Shown here piece by piece: positions 1 to 10,254 of a DNA stretch of 64,000 bases (its first letter is position 1; each line of letters opens with the position of its first letter). The position numbers and the translations under genes were made by a program. Below the pieces are notes generated by a model that was given only the letters and a program-made list of their open reading frames with translations, was not told the origin of the DNA and made no database searches. The DNA lies in the NCBI GenBank assembly GCA_037349105.1, contig JAYJMM010000034.1, positions 3,286,001 through 3,350,000 on the forward strand, given 5' to 3'. This DNA comes from Limnomonas spitsbergensis. Its lineage: Eukaryota; Chlorophyta; Chlorophyceae; Chlamydomonadales.

Positions 1-274
1 ACTGGGGGACTGCAAGGAAGTGTGTTGTAGGGGCTGCTTCCCTGGAGGTGGGGAAGTAGGGGCAGGCAGGGCAGGGCAGGCAGGGAGTCAGGCAGAGGGG
101 CGGGTGTGTTGGTATATGGGGCTGGTGTTCTGGGGGCGGGAGAAGGGCGGCATGATCGAGGCAGGGGGACGGGTAGGTGGTGTTTGGGGCAGTCGTTTTG
201 TTAAGAGGGGGGCCTCGGCGGCCAGGGGGCCTCTAGGCCGGTCAATAATTTGTTATTTTTTCCACCGGCAACAG

Positions 275-2138
275 CCACACAACCTTTGGCGCGTGTCCTG
301 CACAAGACGGGCCCTGCGTTTAAAGAAGACATTTCGGTGACGTTGCGTGCAGGCGTCGGGATTGGGGCAGTGCTGTGTGTCGGAGCCACGGAGGGGAGCG
401 CGGCTAGGCACGTGTTATGTGTGTTTGTGTATGTTTATAGAAAGCGGCTTCATATACTCCAAGGTGTCTGCTTTCCAAAGCTCGAAACTGGCCTGCTGAT
501 GTACTGCCTTGCCTACCTAGCTGCTGTAATGCCTTATGCCTGCCTGCCTGCCTATGTGCAGCCAGTACGAGGCGCACGGGCGGTTCCATTATGCCTGGCA
601 GATGGAGGACGCCGAGATGCAGAAGTGCTTTTGCGGGAAGATCATGCCCATCAGCGACGAGGAAGAGTCGGCCATCGCGGTGAAACAGAGCCACATGCAC
701 GACCACTGGACCCCCGCCAACGAGGCAAGCAGGCTGCTGGACTCACTCTCCCCAGGCTGGCGTGCCCGCTTGGACACCAACGACGGCATCAAGGTCATGA
801 TGGATGACATGACCGCCGCTGTCTCCGGCTGGGCGGGTGGGATGGACGACACCGCGTATGACGAGCTCATTGCCACGCTGAAGATCACGTGGGACAAGAA
901 GGCGTCCGCTGCGACGCGCAAGGTATGAGTGGCAGTTGCTTTATGGATTTTGGGGGGCTTGGGGAAATCAGAACGGAGGGCCCCCCCCCCCCGGCCCAGC
1001 TGCAGACCTGAGCCAGCCCCCCAGCTAGGTAGAGGGTGCCATAAACCCACTCCTCTCAAGCTCTTACTCTAGGAGGGATGGGACTCTAGAGAGAGATGGG
1101 GATGTGGTACCCCCTTCGCTCCACCTGGATCAGGATCTGGATCTGTGGACCTCAGCCGCCCCCCAGCTAGGTAGGGGGTACAACAAACCCACTCCTCTCT
1201 AAATCTCAATCTAGAGAGGGATGGGGAAGTGGTGCCCCCCTTCGCTCCACCTGGATCTGGATGAGGATCTGGATCTGTGGACCTCAGCTGCCCCCTCCCA
1301 GCTATGTAGGGGGTACCACAAATCGACTCCTCGCTAACTCTCAATCTAGAGAGGGATGGAGAAGTGGCACCCCCCTTCGCTCCACCTGGATCTGTGGACC
1401 TCAGCTGCCCCCCCCCAGATAGGTAGGGGGGACCACAAACCCACCCCTCTCAAGGTCTCAAGCTCTGACTTAAAGAGACGGATGAGGAAGTGGTACCCCC
1501 CATGCAGCCCTGTAGGCCCACTTGGATCTAGATCAGGATCTGTGTCTGGATCTGGATTCGGGAGGGGTCTGGGCCTCAGCCTGCGGCTGGATATTGATAT
1601 TGATTATTGGCGGATCTTAGCCACTCCCGGCTGGTTAGGGGGTACCACAAACCCACTCCTCTCTAGCTCTCACTCTGGACAGGTAAAAGGGGAAGTGGGC
1701 CCCCCTTTCTCAGCCGGGGGCCAGCGTGCGCCAGCTCCCCCGAAACCAGACAGGGGGTCACTTCTCTCGAGCTCACGCTGCAGATAGAACGAGAGGGCTT
1801 CCTGGCCCAGCCCGGCCTCTCCGCGGCCTCTGGCCTCGACCCCCCGGCTGCCCCGGCTGACGCTCAGTGCATGGATGCATTCGCAGGGACTTTTGGACCT
1901 CGACGGCACCACGAACACGACAAAGAATGCGACGATTCTGGTGGAAAATTTGAAGGCCCTGGGGCTGGAGCTCGGCGAGCGGAAGGGCAAGAAGCGCTGG
2001 AAGTTGCTGAGCTGGGAAAGGTGCGAGGGCCTGGGGGCCAAGTACCGCTGCAGCCGCCTGGCGCCATTCGACATGGCAGAGATGCTTGGTCGCGAGCTGT
2101 CTTGTCACAGAAGACGTAATTGTGTTTTTTCGCTATAA
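275..2138 (+). CDS. Unrecognised gene, three-exon model (probably lacks its 5' end)
   Basis: Three stretches join with consistent phase. They are 275-336 (after an ...CAACAG acceptor, before GTGACG), 566-922 (after a GCCAG acceptor, before GTATGAG) and 1887-2138 (after a TTCGCAG acceptor, ending in TAA). The middle exon is the best supported: 119 open codons with a CFCG motif (Cys-x-Cys) followed by an acidic stretch and several Trp residues. The last exon is Lys/Arg-rich and contains two Cys in a WERC...YRC pattern. The 950-base gap between exons two and three is filled by a minisatellite, as expected of an intron. I do not recognise the family. The first exon is the weakest part, and the start codon is not identified. 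The splice model is inference; the open frames and consensus splice sites are seen. Confidence 0.4.
1019..1720. repeat. Degenerate minisatellite, about five units of 115-145 bp
   Basis: Units begin near CAGCTAGGTAGGGGGTACCAC and contain CTCCACCTGGATCTG and CTGTGGACCTCAGC. They recur at about 1019, 1166, 1299, 1416 and 1630 with small length changes. The array lies in the inferred intron between exons two and three of the gene at 275-2138. Confidence 0.7.
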
Positions 2139-2529
2139 GAAAGAAAGGAAGGAAATCTTAGATTTCGAGGTATGCATATGTTTCACCCCTTGGTACCCCT
2201 GCTGCTTACTCGCGAAAATGGGAAACCTTCGAATTTGTGTGAACGTCCACTTTTGTATGAAATATAGTAACGCTTCTCAGAATACCGTAATCAATTCTGA
2301 TAAGCGTTACTTTCGTGTCTGCAGTGTCCTCCTCCTGACTTGCCCTACCCCCTCGTCATCATCTCAAGTGTAATCAACCTGGAGAGAGTTCAAGGGAGCA
2401 CAGAAACAGGGGCTGCACTGCCATGCTGGAGAAGAGGAGGTTCAGACTGCGCACGCCTGTGCCGCCTTGCTGGAGGTGAGGAGGGAGCACAGGATCGCCT
2501 TATCGAGATCCCATGTCACACCGGCTGCA
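2139..2529. other. Intergenic stretch, only a hairpin recognised
   Basis: Apart from the inverted repeat at 2266-2311 I see no gene, RNA or mobile element here. Confidence 0.5.
2266..2311. repeat. Imperfect palindrome, 17-nt arms
   Basis: Arms 2266-2282 and 2295-2311 (AGTAACGCTTcTCAGAA against its complement with one mismatch) are separated by 12 nt. It could form a strong hairpin. It lies just past the stop of the upstream gene, so a role in 3' processing or a small MITE remnant is possible, but neither is shown. Confidence 0.7.
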
Positions 2530-3960
2530 TCCCGGCACTTTTGTTGCAGCGCATGGGCTCTGACTCCTCACACACAGGCTGAGCTTCCAGGTACGCTTGC
2601 GTCCCGGCGCATGGGATCTTTGTGAGGCTTGCGTCCTCACACACAGGCTGAGCTTCCCAATGCTTGCGTCCCGGCGCATGGGATCTGTGTGGGGCCTGAG
2701 TTTCACACACAGGCTGAGCTTCTTAACGCTTGCGGCCCAGAACATGGGATCTGTGTGGGGCCTGAGTTTCACACACAGGCTGAGCTTCTTAACGCTTGCG
2801 GCCCAGAGCATGGGATCTTTGTGAGGCTTGCGTCCTCACACACAGGCTGAGCTTCCCAATGCTTGCGTCCCGGCGCATGGGATCTGTGTGGGGCCTGAGT
2901 TTCACACACAGGCTGAGCTTCTTAACGCTTGCGGCCCAGAACATGGGATCTGTGTGGGGCCTGAGTTTCACACACAGGCTGAGCTTCTTAACGCTTGCGG
3001 CCCAGAGCATGGGATCTGTGTGGGCCTGAGTTTCACACACAAGCTGAGCTTCTTAACGCTTGCGGCCCAGAGCATGGGATCTGTGTGGGGCCTGAGTTTC
3101 ACACACAGGCTGAGCTTCTTAACGCTTGCGGCCCAGAGCATGGGATCTGTGTGGGGCCTGAGTTTCACACACAGGCTGAGCTTCTTAACGCTTGCAGCCC
3201 AGAGCATGGGATCTGTGTGGGGCCTGAGTTTCACACAGGCTGTGAGGCTGGAGTCCTCCTACAGAGGCTAAGCTTCCAGACTCTTATGTCACGGCGTGTG
3301 GGGATTGATTTTCGCACACAGACTGAGCGTCCTGATGCTTGCGTCCCAGAGCAAGGGCTCTGTGTGAGGCTGGAGTCCTAACACAGGGACTGAGCTTCCT
3401 GATGCTTGCGTCCCGGCGCCGGGGCTCTGTGTGAGGCTGGAGTCCTTATACAGGGACTGAGCTTCCTCACACCTGCGTCCTGGCAACAGGGCTGTGTGTG
3501 AGGCCTCACACTCAGTTAGAGCTTCGCGACGGTTGCGTCATCCTGATGGCGCCTGGGTTTGTGTGAGGCTGGACTCCTTGCACATAGGACGTATTCCCGA
3601 CGCTTGCGTCATGTCGCCAGGGCCTGTCTAGAGCTTGACTCCACGCACTCAGGCCGCATAGACTTAGCTCCCTGACGCTTGGCGCCAGGGCTCTGTGTGA
3701 GGCTTGCGTCCTCACTCCTCACTCACAGGCTGCTTCATGAAGCTTGCGTCACGCGGCCTGGCGCACAGGCAGAGCGTCGCGGCGCACGGGCTGTGTATCA
3801 AGCCTGAGGCCTGGCGCACAAGAAGTGCGTCACCGCGCATGGGCTGTGTGTCAAGCATGAGTCCATGTGCACAGGCTGAACACTGGCACGCAGGCTGTGT
3901 CCGGGCACCAAAACTATGTGACCAGCATGTGCCTAGGTGGGGGGCCATCGTCTTGCCGGA
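2530..3960. repeat. 66-bp minisatellite, regular then degenerate
   Basis: From about 2550 to 3250 a 66-bp unit (landmarks CATGGGATCTGTGTGGGGCC, TTTCACACACAGGCTGAGC, TTCTTAACGCTTGCGG) repeats about 11 times, with a subset carrying a variant GAGGCTTGCGTCC block. From 3250 to about 3960 the unit decays into irregular copies of CTGTGTGAGGCTGGAGTCC and GCTTGCGTC. Because 66 is divisible by three, long repetitive open frames appear on both strands. I do not regard these as genes. Confidence 0.85.
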
Positions 3961-4015
3961 GGTGCCGAGTGCATGCACAAACCGTGGGCTTCTGCCAGGG
4001 AGGGGTCATTGCTAG

Positions 4016-4249
4016 TTAGTTAATCAGCTCCGGCATGTCCTCATTTATATTCCACGTGAAAATATTACCGCACTGCTCCATGTGGAACTTGAAAAAGGCA
4101 TGCGCATCCGGCTCAGCTCTCATCAACTCCTCGATGCCATCATAGTTTCTCTCGTTGTCCAGTTTCTCAAATAGTATGTGCATTCGGCGATTGTACAGTG
4201 GCGCAAACCTCTGCATTTGGAACTGTGCGGCAGGGTCCATCAAAATCTG
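4016..4249 (-). CDS. Terminal exon of an unrecognised gene
   Basis: A minus-strand open frame ends in TAA at 4016-4018. A good 3' splice site (TATCTCCAG) lies just upstream of 4249; a second possible acceptor (ACCTAAG) lies near 4279. The peptide is rich in Met, Phe, Asn and acidic residues and ends in a short hydrophobic tail (MPELIN). Its composition is unlike the surrounding low-complexity DNA, which argues for a real exon. Upstream exons would lie at higher coordinates but I could not define them. Function unknown. Confidence 0.35.
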   Translation of the reverse strand, partial: QILMDPAAQFQMQRFAPLYNRRMHILFEKLDNERNYDGIEELMRAEPDAHAFFKFHMEQCGNIFTWNINEDMPELIN

Positions 4250-4279
4250 CTGGAGATACATGTCAGCACAAGGCACCTC

Positions 4280-5320
4280 CTTAGGTCACCGAATAGACAC
4301 ACTGGGGCACAAACTCACAGGTAGGCAGGTGCGCACTCTATGCGCGTGTGACCTCGCTGTGAGTGCTAGCAATACCTGTTGACCAGCTCCTAAAGGGCGA
4401 CCCATCACATTTGACGTTGGTGTATACACAAATTGTTGGCATCAGCAGTCCCCGATAGCTGCCTAAAATGTCACAACATAGTTTGTTTTACTCGCTCAAG
4501 AATGCCATGTGGACGGTGTTCATCCACAACCGCTTGTGTTTGCCCACTCAACAGGTTTTGAAGGGGGTGCATGTCGCTGGGGCGCAGACGGAAGCTGGTG
4601 GGTCAGGTGGGGGAAAGGCATCAGTCGTGACATCTGTAGCCTCGGAGTCCGTGCTAGCCCCGACCCAGGTAGTCTCTGCGCGTGACCTGAGCGTGGGCGC
4701 GCGTGTCGCATGGTGACAGCCACTTTGTCGTGATGCGCGTCTGCATGCGCGCGCGCCCCGCGGAAGGTGACCGTGTAGCCGGATGTACCACTGACTGGGT
4801 AGACAGGAAGATCATACAGCCAGGGCAACTAACTAACCTCTGTGTTTCAAGCCTGTTTCATGGCGCACATCCGTGAAGTGTCCCGGCGCACGGGCTGGGT
4901 TATGGCTCACAGCGGTGGCAAATAGGTCGCAGTGCGGCGGCAGGGGTGGAGGGCGGCAGCAAGGGGCCTGACTCTGCTCGATGGGGGGGCACGCTTGGGC
5001 TGCTGCTCGTGGGCATTGTGTGCAGGTTGGAGCGCGGAATGTGGGATAATTCTGGCGAGGGCCTTCCTGATCCCTGGCCCTCCTGCTGCCTGCCACTTCT
5101 TCACACACTGGCTTGTCCCTATATGGGCATCCCCTTAGGCGATGCCTCCCCACCCCAGGCCCAAGCCCTAAGTTGTGAAAACCCTGAACCCACTCCCCTA
5201 GGCCGCCCCATCGGCCCCCGACCTCGATTCGCACATGGCGCTGACCGGTCGCGCATCTCCACGGACATGGCCATCCTCCTAAAAGCAGATGTCCAACGGG
5301 CCTCGCGCTGTTCCGCGCAG
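4280..5320. other. No recognisable feature
   Basis: GC-rich, with a run of alternating CG/CA near 4745. A long minus-strand open frame spans 4833-5786, but it is Pro/Arg/Cys-rich with no motif and looks like a composition artefact. Confidence 0.4.
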
Positions 5321-5476
5321 TGGAGGCCTGCTCTGCCGCCGCCGTTGCGCCGTTCCTGCTCGGCGCGCTCATAGTTGCTCCGTCGCTGGTGATGCTACAC
5401 GACCGCATGCAGTTCCTGGCTGTGAAGGCGGGCGGCAAGATCCCGGCAAGGACAGCCACCCATGCCACACCAGCAG
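5321..5476 (+). CDS. Possible exon with a membrane-like segment
   Basis: After a TTCCGCGCAG acceptor the plus frame is open for 52 codons up to a GGTGTGG donor near 5477. It encodes one hydrophobic stretch (AAVAPFLLGALIVAPSLVML) followed by basic residues, as in a single transmembrane helix. No partner exons were found on either side, so this is a weak call; it may be chance in GC-rich DNA. Confidence 0.2.
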
Positions 5477-5544
5477 GTGTGGTGAAGGGAGATTTGGGGG
5501 GGAGGGACGGGGAGTTAACGTGTAGCCGAACTGTGCCATAATAC

Positions 5545-6340
5545 AAAAATACACTGGCAGCCACGCACGCAAGTGGCAGCAGGTGCAACGGGGGTGCGGG
5601 TGGATGAATGTGCTGTGGCATGAAGCCTGAAGCGTTTTGACAAATCACGAAGGGAGGGTTTCCCTTCCGGCGTTTGGTGTAACCGTTTGGAGTAGCTGCG
5701 TCGCACAGCAACAAGCAAGGCAAGGCTATGGGAGGGGGGAGTGAGCTGGGGTTAGAAGCACGACAGCAGTCAATGCCCAGGAGCATGAGCCGTTTTCAAC
5801 AATCCAAATGAGAGAGAGTATCAGTATTTAATTTTGAAGGGTACAACGATTGAACAGAAGATTCTGTCCTCACTGCATGCCAGATTCACCTCCTGGCCAA
5901 AACAACACCCTTTGCCGGCTAAACTGGCCAGATGGCCGGCCTTTTCTGTATCCCGTCATCGCCGGCTTCCCTTGCACTGAAAGGCGGTGTCGAACACGCC
6001 CTTCCCCCCTCGCATGTCTCCATCCAACCACCTCCAACCTTATTTAACCGTGTAACCGCTGTTAACACATTTTTTGGGAATTCAGGCCCTTTCACACAAT
6101 TCTCTGAAGTCCCTATTCTGCGGTTACATTTTACTTACTCCCTCTGAAGGGGGTGAAATTTTACTTACCCCTCTGAAGGGGGTAAAAAACAATAAGAGCC
6201 TCCTCACCATCTGTCAGTGTGGAAAACGAGCAGCCAACCAAAATAAATTACACTGTCCGTGGTATAACCGCAAATCCCTGATCCCTTCCCAGGTCTCCCG
6301 GGCTCCAAGACAACGACGAGACGTGTGTCAGCGAGGCACT
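5545..6340. other. No gene recognised; short direct repeat
   Basis: The only structure I see is a tandem pair at about 6131-6187, in which a TTTTACTTAC-CCCTCTGAAGGGGGT block occurs twice and each copy contains a small palindrome (CCCTCTGAAGGGGG). Confidence 0.4.
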
Positions 6341-6350
6341 CGTGAAGCCT

Positions 6351-6610
6351 GCTGTGGGCGGCCACGAGGACGGTGCGGCTCCTCCAAGGTTGGGTCATGC
6401 ACGCCCCTCGCGCCGACTGTCGGGATGGATACGCACTGCTTTCGGCATCCGCGCACGGGCACGCGGCCGTGGTGAGGCTTCTTCTGTGGTGGCGGCGGCC
6501 GGGAAAGAGAGGCCATATTCCAGGCGGCCACACATGGGCATGAGGCGGTGGCGAGGCTGCTCTGGAGGCGGCAGCTTCCGGGTGCAGCCAGGGCGGTTCA
6601 TTGTACTCGG
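6351..6610 (+). pseudogene. Ankyrin-repeat fragment, frameshifted
   Basis: The plus frame through 6351-6515 contains the ankyrin pattern [20 protein letters not shown], i.e. G-x-x-L-L-x-A-x-x-x-G-H-x-x-V-V-x-L-L. A second repeat, [14 protein letters not shown], follows in another frame at about 6518-6570. A weaker half repeat (TVRLLQ) precedes both. The frame change and the lack of flanking exons suggest a decayed copy. The signature is seen in the sequence; pseudogene status is inferred. It ends just before the left border of the tandem array. Confidence 0.5.
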
Positions 6611-7017
6611 CATCTCAGAAGTCTGTGGCAGTAGTGACACCATGAGTTGGTGACGGGCACTGATGTCTCACACTATTCACGTCCACACATTTGCTTTCTC
6701 TCCTGAGGAAGATACAGGTCGGAATCAGGGTCAGAATCATTTGAAAATTATAAAAATCAGGTTGATGCGTTTTACTATTTTTTTCTGTTTTCTCATGGGA
6801 ATTTTGAGCTCCATCTTCTTGTCTACCTTTGATCGTATCCTGACTTCCCACTCCAAACACGATGGAGCATATAATGGGGTGGCTGGACACAGCAGATACG
6901 ACTGCATAATTGTGGATTGCAAGGTTCTCTGGTGGAGTGACCCTTAATAAGAAAGATGGTGCACCCGGATGTACCACCAAAACTTGCAATCGGCTTGGTT
7001 AAATGGGGCAATACCGT

Positions 7018-7784
7018 TCACTGGGCTTTCCTGACTTCTGCATTTTGGAGATCTAGCCACCTGTAGTCCTCCTGCATCCTCGAAGAGTGGCCCATGCCTG
7101 CTGCAATTTGATCCCTCTGATCTCCATTGAGCGTGTTGGAGTCGAGAGCGCTGCAAAAGGCATGCCGTAGCAAGCTGACGCCTGGGGCATTGTCGCTGAA
7201 CAGGTCCTTGGTCGTGAGCACCACCCACTTGGACCACCTCTGGGCAGTGTACGCTTGCTGTTTTGCATCGATGAACACATGGTCCCGGGGCCAGCGCGCT
7301 AGGGATGCGCTCAGGACCCGCATGAAGCTGTCAGGAAGCTGCTGAGTGATCCCGGCCTTGTGGCTGTCATGCTTGGATGTTTTGTGGACAGCGATGCGCA
7401 TCATCGCACCGTCCATGATGATGAGATTCGGAGCTTGCTCCGCCTCAACCTGACTGGGGGCTGGTCGCGTAGGCCACCTCTGGCGCTTGGGAGGGACGAC
7501 GCTGGTCGCGTAGGCCATGAACACGAATGCCATGCTCGTTCGAATTGTGCGGTGTGGGTCCTCCTCCGCGGCGATCTCGGCCAGCTTTTTGTGCCACTCG
7601 TCCATTTTCACGTAGTTGGCAGCCTGCTCCTCGTTGGACAGAGCGTTTTGGCAAGCTTCCCCCAGCTGCCTAGCACGGTGCTCAGCCGAGGCAAGCTCCC
7701 ATGCTTCAAACGCCGCCGGATGCTGCTCCTTCAGTCGTGGGTTGCATTTGAAGATGCAGAGTATTTTCGATATGTGGTTCCTCT
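7018..7784 (-). pseudogene. Tyrosine recombinase, C-terminal catalytic part (U1)
   Basis: Minus-strand frame ending in TGA at 7018. It has the tyrosine-recombinase box II order: a Lys in the VHKTSKH hairpin, LLRHAF (Arg-x-x-x in the R-H box), then MGHSSRMQEDY with the His and the nucleophilic Tyr. An earlier PPKRQRW is the candidate for the first catalytic Arg. This is the general layout of eukaryotic/viral-type YR integrases such as those of cryptons and algal virus-like elements; I cannot place the subfamily. The frame runs directly into a CACTA-like element at 7785. Deleting that element and one copy of its TCT duplication reconnects the frame across DSPGT/ERNHISK. The stop lies 375 bp from the unit border. 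Confidence 0.75.
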
Positions 7785-8035
7785 CACTCCGCAGAACGAC
7801 CTGGCGTCCCGGGGCGTCCCAGGGCATCCTGGCATGCAAGACGTGCATCCCGTATCGTGGGTGGCGTACCAGGCCTGGGATGCCCTCCTGGGATGATTGC
7901 TACTGATGGTGATGGAAGCATAATTTCAGCCTTCTGAGCTGCTGTGCACGTTCCCAACGTATTATTATATTATAATATGTGCTTGCACGCCTTGTGCATG
8001 CAAGGGGACTGTACTTTTACCACGTCACTGTGAAC

Positions 8036-8290
8036 ATCCCAGGGTGCCATCCTAGGTGTCATCCTAGGTGTCATCCCGACAGACCGAAGCTACACCCCTT
8101 GACCTACACCCCCCACCCCGATGCCCTTTGAACTCGCGGCTTTCACCAGCGCTCACATTACGAATGTGCACTGTTTCTTTGCCTGAAGAGCATACGTTGG
8201 CCATATCGCCGTGAAGCATCCCGGGCGCCATCCTGGTGTCATCCCGACAGACCGAAGCTACACCCCCCGACCTACACCCCCGACTGGGGC
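8036..8290. repeat. Direct repeat pair inside the CACTA-like element
   Basis: CATCCCGACAGACCGAAGC followed by TACACCCC occurs at about 8073 and 8242, each preceded by a CATCCTAGGTGT- or CATCCTGGTGT-type sequence. Equivalent pairs lie in the other two copies. Confidence 0.7.
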
Positions 8291-8844
8291 AGGTTTAACT
8301 TTTGAATCGGTGGCTTCCCTTTAAGTTTATTTCAAATGGGCGCTCTTGTGTAAGAATGGCATGTGATTATTTCAGTGAGCACGTGGAAAGTGGTTGCCCA
8401 TCGCGAATGCGCTGGCCACTCGACCTCTGCAAACATAGATTCTCTGTTGCTAGTGCGTGTGAAGGATGCGCGTGGAGCTGACAAACGGGGAAGTGGTGGG
8501 AAGGAGGAGCTGTGAACGAATTGAGGAACAAAGCATCCATTGGAGTGATCCTCCCTCAAACCATGGCCCAGCTTCCTCCCATTCAGCTCCCTCACCTCCC
8601 TCATCTTCGTCATGTCATTCCCCTCCTCCCTCTTCTTTTGCCTCTCCCTCACACCCTCCAGCACTTGCCGCTGCTGATGCGAACACCGGCATGCATCATG
8701 AGCCTATCCTGGCTATGCGCATCGGCCGCATGGGCCTCGTAAGGGATGAACACGCTCAATTCCGGCTTCCATGCACAGCCAAGACCATGCGGCAGCTACG
8801 CCTCCCCCCTTTATGAGGGGACAGGGTCAAAGAATCCTGCATCA

Positions 8845-9535
8845 AAGGACCTTAAACCTGTATAGATTTTATCTTTTACAGCGTAGGTGCCGCCTTGGGC
8901 TGGTGATAAAGACCTTGGTATGGCATATGATGCTCCGGCACTATACGAACTTCAACCTATACTGGTTTTCTTTTTGCAGCGTACTGTAGGTGCCGCCTCG
9001 GGCTGGGGTTAAAATACCTTTGTCTGGCACCTGATCCTCCGGCATCATAGGGCCTTCAACCTATATTGGTTTTCTTTTTTGCAACATCGGTGCCGCATCA
9101 CGTGTTGAAGAACCTTGGTATGGCACCTGATCCTCTGGCACCATAAGACCTTCCACCAAGATTGGTTTTATTGTTTGCAGCGTAGGTGCCGCCTCAAGCT
9201 CATGTTAAAGGACCTTGGTATGGCACCTAATCCTCCGGCACCATAATTTTTTTCAACCTAAATTGGTTTTCTGTTTACCAGCGCAAGTGCCGTATCATGC
9301 TGGTGTTAAAAGACCTTGGTCTGGCAACTGATCCTCCGGCACAATAGGACGTTCAACCTTTATTTATTTATATGTTCGCATCGTATGTGCCGCCTCGGGC
9401 TGGTGTTAAAGGACCTTGCTATGGCACCTGATGCTCCGGCACCATAGGACCTTTAACCTAGACTGGTTTTATTTTTTGCAACGTAGGTGCCGCACCGGGC
9501 TGGTGTTAAAGGATCTTATTCCGGCACCTGATGTG
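8845..9535 (+). repeat. About seven tandem copies of a 100-bp satellite (U1)
   Basis: The landmark GGTGCCGC recurs near 8887, 8990, 9088, 9185, 9286, 9387 and 9487, a period of 97-103 bases. Each unit carries CCTCCGGCACCATAGG-like and TTGGTTTTCTTTTTGCAG-like blocks. The second resembles a pyrimidine tract plus AG splice acceptor on the plus strand. The last unit runs without a break into the LINE RT fragment. Other copies: 23,990-24,800 region (inverted, U2) and about 42941-43631 (U3). Confidence 0.8.
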
Positions 9536-9990
9536 GCCTGTGTTGATTTCACTAAGGCCTATGACTGTGTGCCACAAGAGCAGATTTGGCAGCACCTGTC
9601 TGAGCGGCTTCACAAGTTCACATGCTTTCATGCTTGTTACGCGCTGTGCAAGCGCTCTACAAAGGTGCAATGTACACGCTCACAGCCGGCCATAAAAGCA
9701 CTGGCCCTGTGCCTTGCACCCGCGGTATCAAGCAGGGCTGCCCACTCAGCCCCCTCCTTTGCAGTCTCTATATCTGCCGGGCATGATCGCAGCCCAGTGC
9801 CCTGCTGAGGGCATTATGCTGGGGGCGGGGCGACGACTCAGGTGCCCCTTATATGAGGATGATCTCACCCTGCTAGCCAGCAGCCCAGCAGGGCTGCAGC
9901 GCATGCTAGATGCCCTGCATGAATATGCGGCGGTCAAGCAGCTCCAGGTCAACGTGCGCTCGAACTTAAGGCTGCGGCTCGGCGCCGTCA
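9536..9990 (+). pseudogene. Non-LTR retrotransposon (LINE) RT fragment (U1)
   Basis: Reverse-transcriptase motif A reads VDFTKAYDCVP at about 9540-9575. Motif B, GIKQGCPLSPLLCSLY, is at about 9723-9770. Motif C is YEDDLTLLA near 9850-9877 (YADD family, here YEDD). The three motifs are in different frames and the palm is compressed, so the domain is broken. No endonuclease or 5' region is present. It is probably cargo picked up by, or nested in, the CACTA-like element. Equivalent copies: about 23,660-24,115 (minus, U2) and 43632-44086 (U3). Confidence 0.65.
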
Positions 9991-10254
9991 GCACGGCTGA
10001 CACTCGAGGACGGCGCAACGGTCAGCAGCGTGACAGACGGTGCTGCCAACGATGATGGGTTAGGGGAGACGGCGAGCATGTGGAGAATGCGTTGCATGCA
10101 TGCTGCCAATGCCCCAGCGTGCTACATCAACTTAGAGAGCAGGGATGGGCAGGTCCTCCGAACGGTGCTAGAGACATCTTCCACTTGTACAGGGGAACAC
10201 CTCCTTTTTTTCCTGCCCCTGGTGTTAGTTTCGGTCTTTCCTCCCAATCCTATA

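Noticed and set aside
2545..3240. Repeat protein encoded by the minisatellite
   Set aside because: Open on both strands only because the period is 66; no start context, splice sites or unbiased codon pattern.
2530..3960. CRISPR array
   Set aside because: Units are contiguous 66-bp repeats without unique spacers, in a eukaryotic context.
4833..5786. 317-codon minus-strand open frame
   Set aside because: Pro/Arg/Cys-rich with no domain or codon-like pattern; typical of stop-poor GC-rich DNA.
8466..8816. 116-codon Ser/Pro-rich plus frame inside the CACTA-like element
   Set aside because: Pyrimidine-rich low-complexity DNA with equally open minus frames; no support for either strand.
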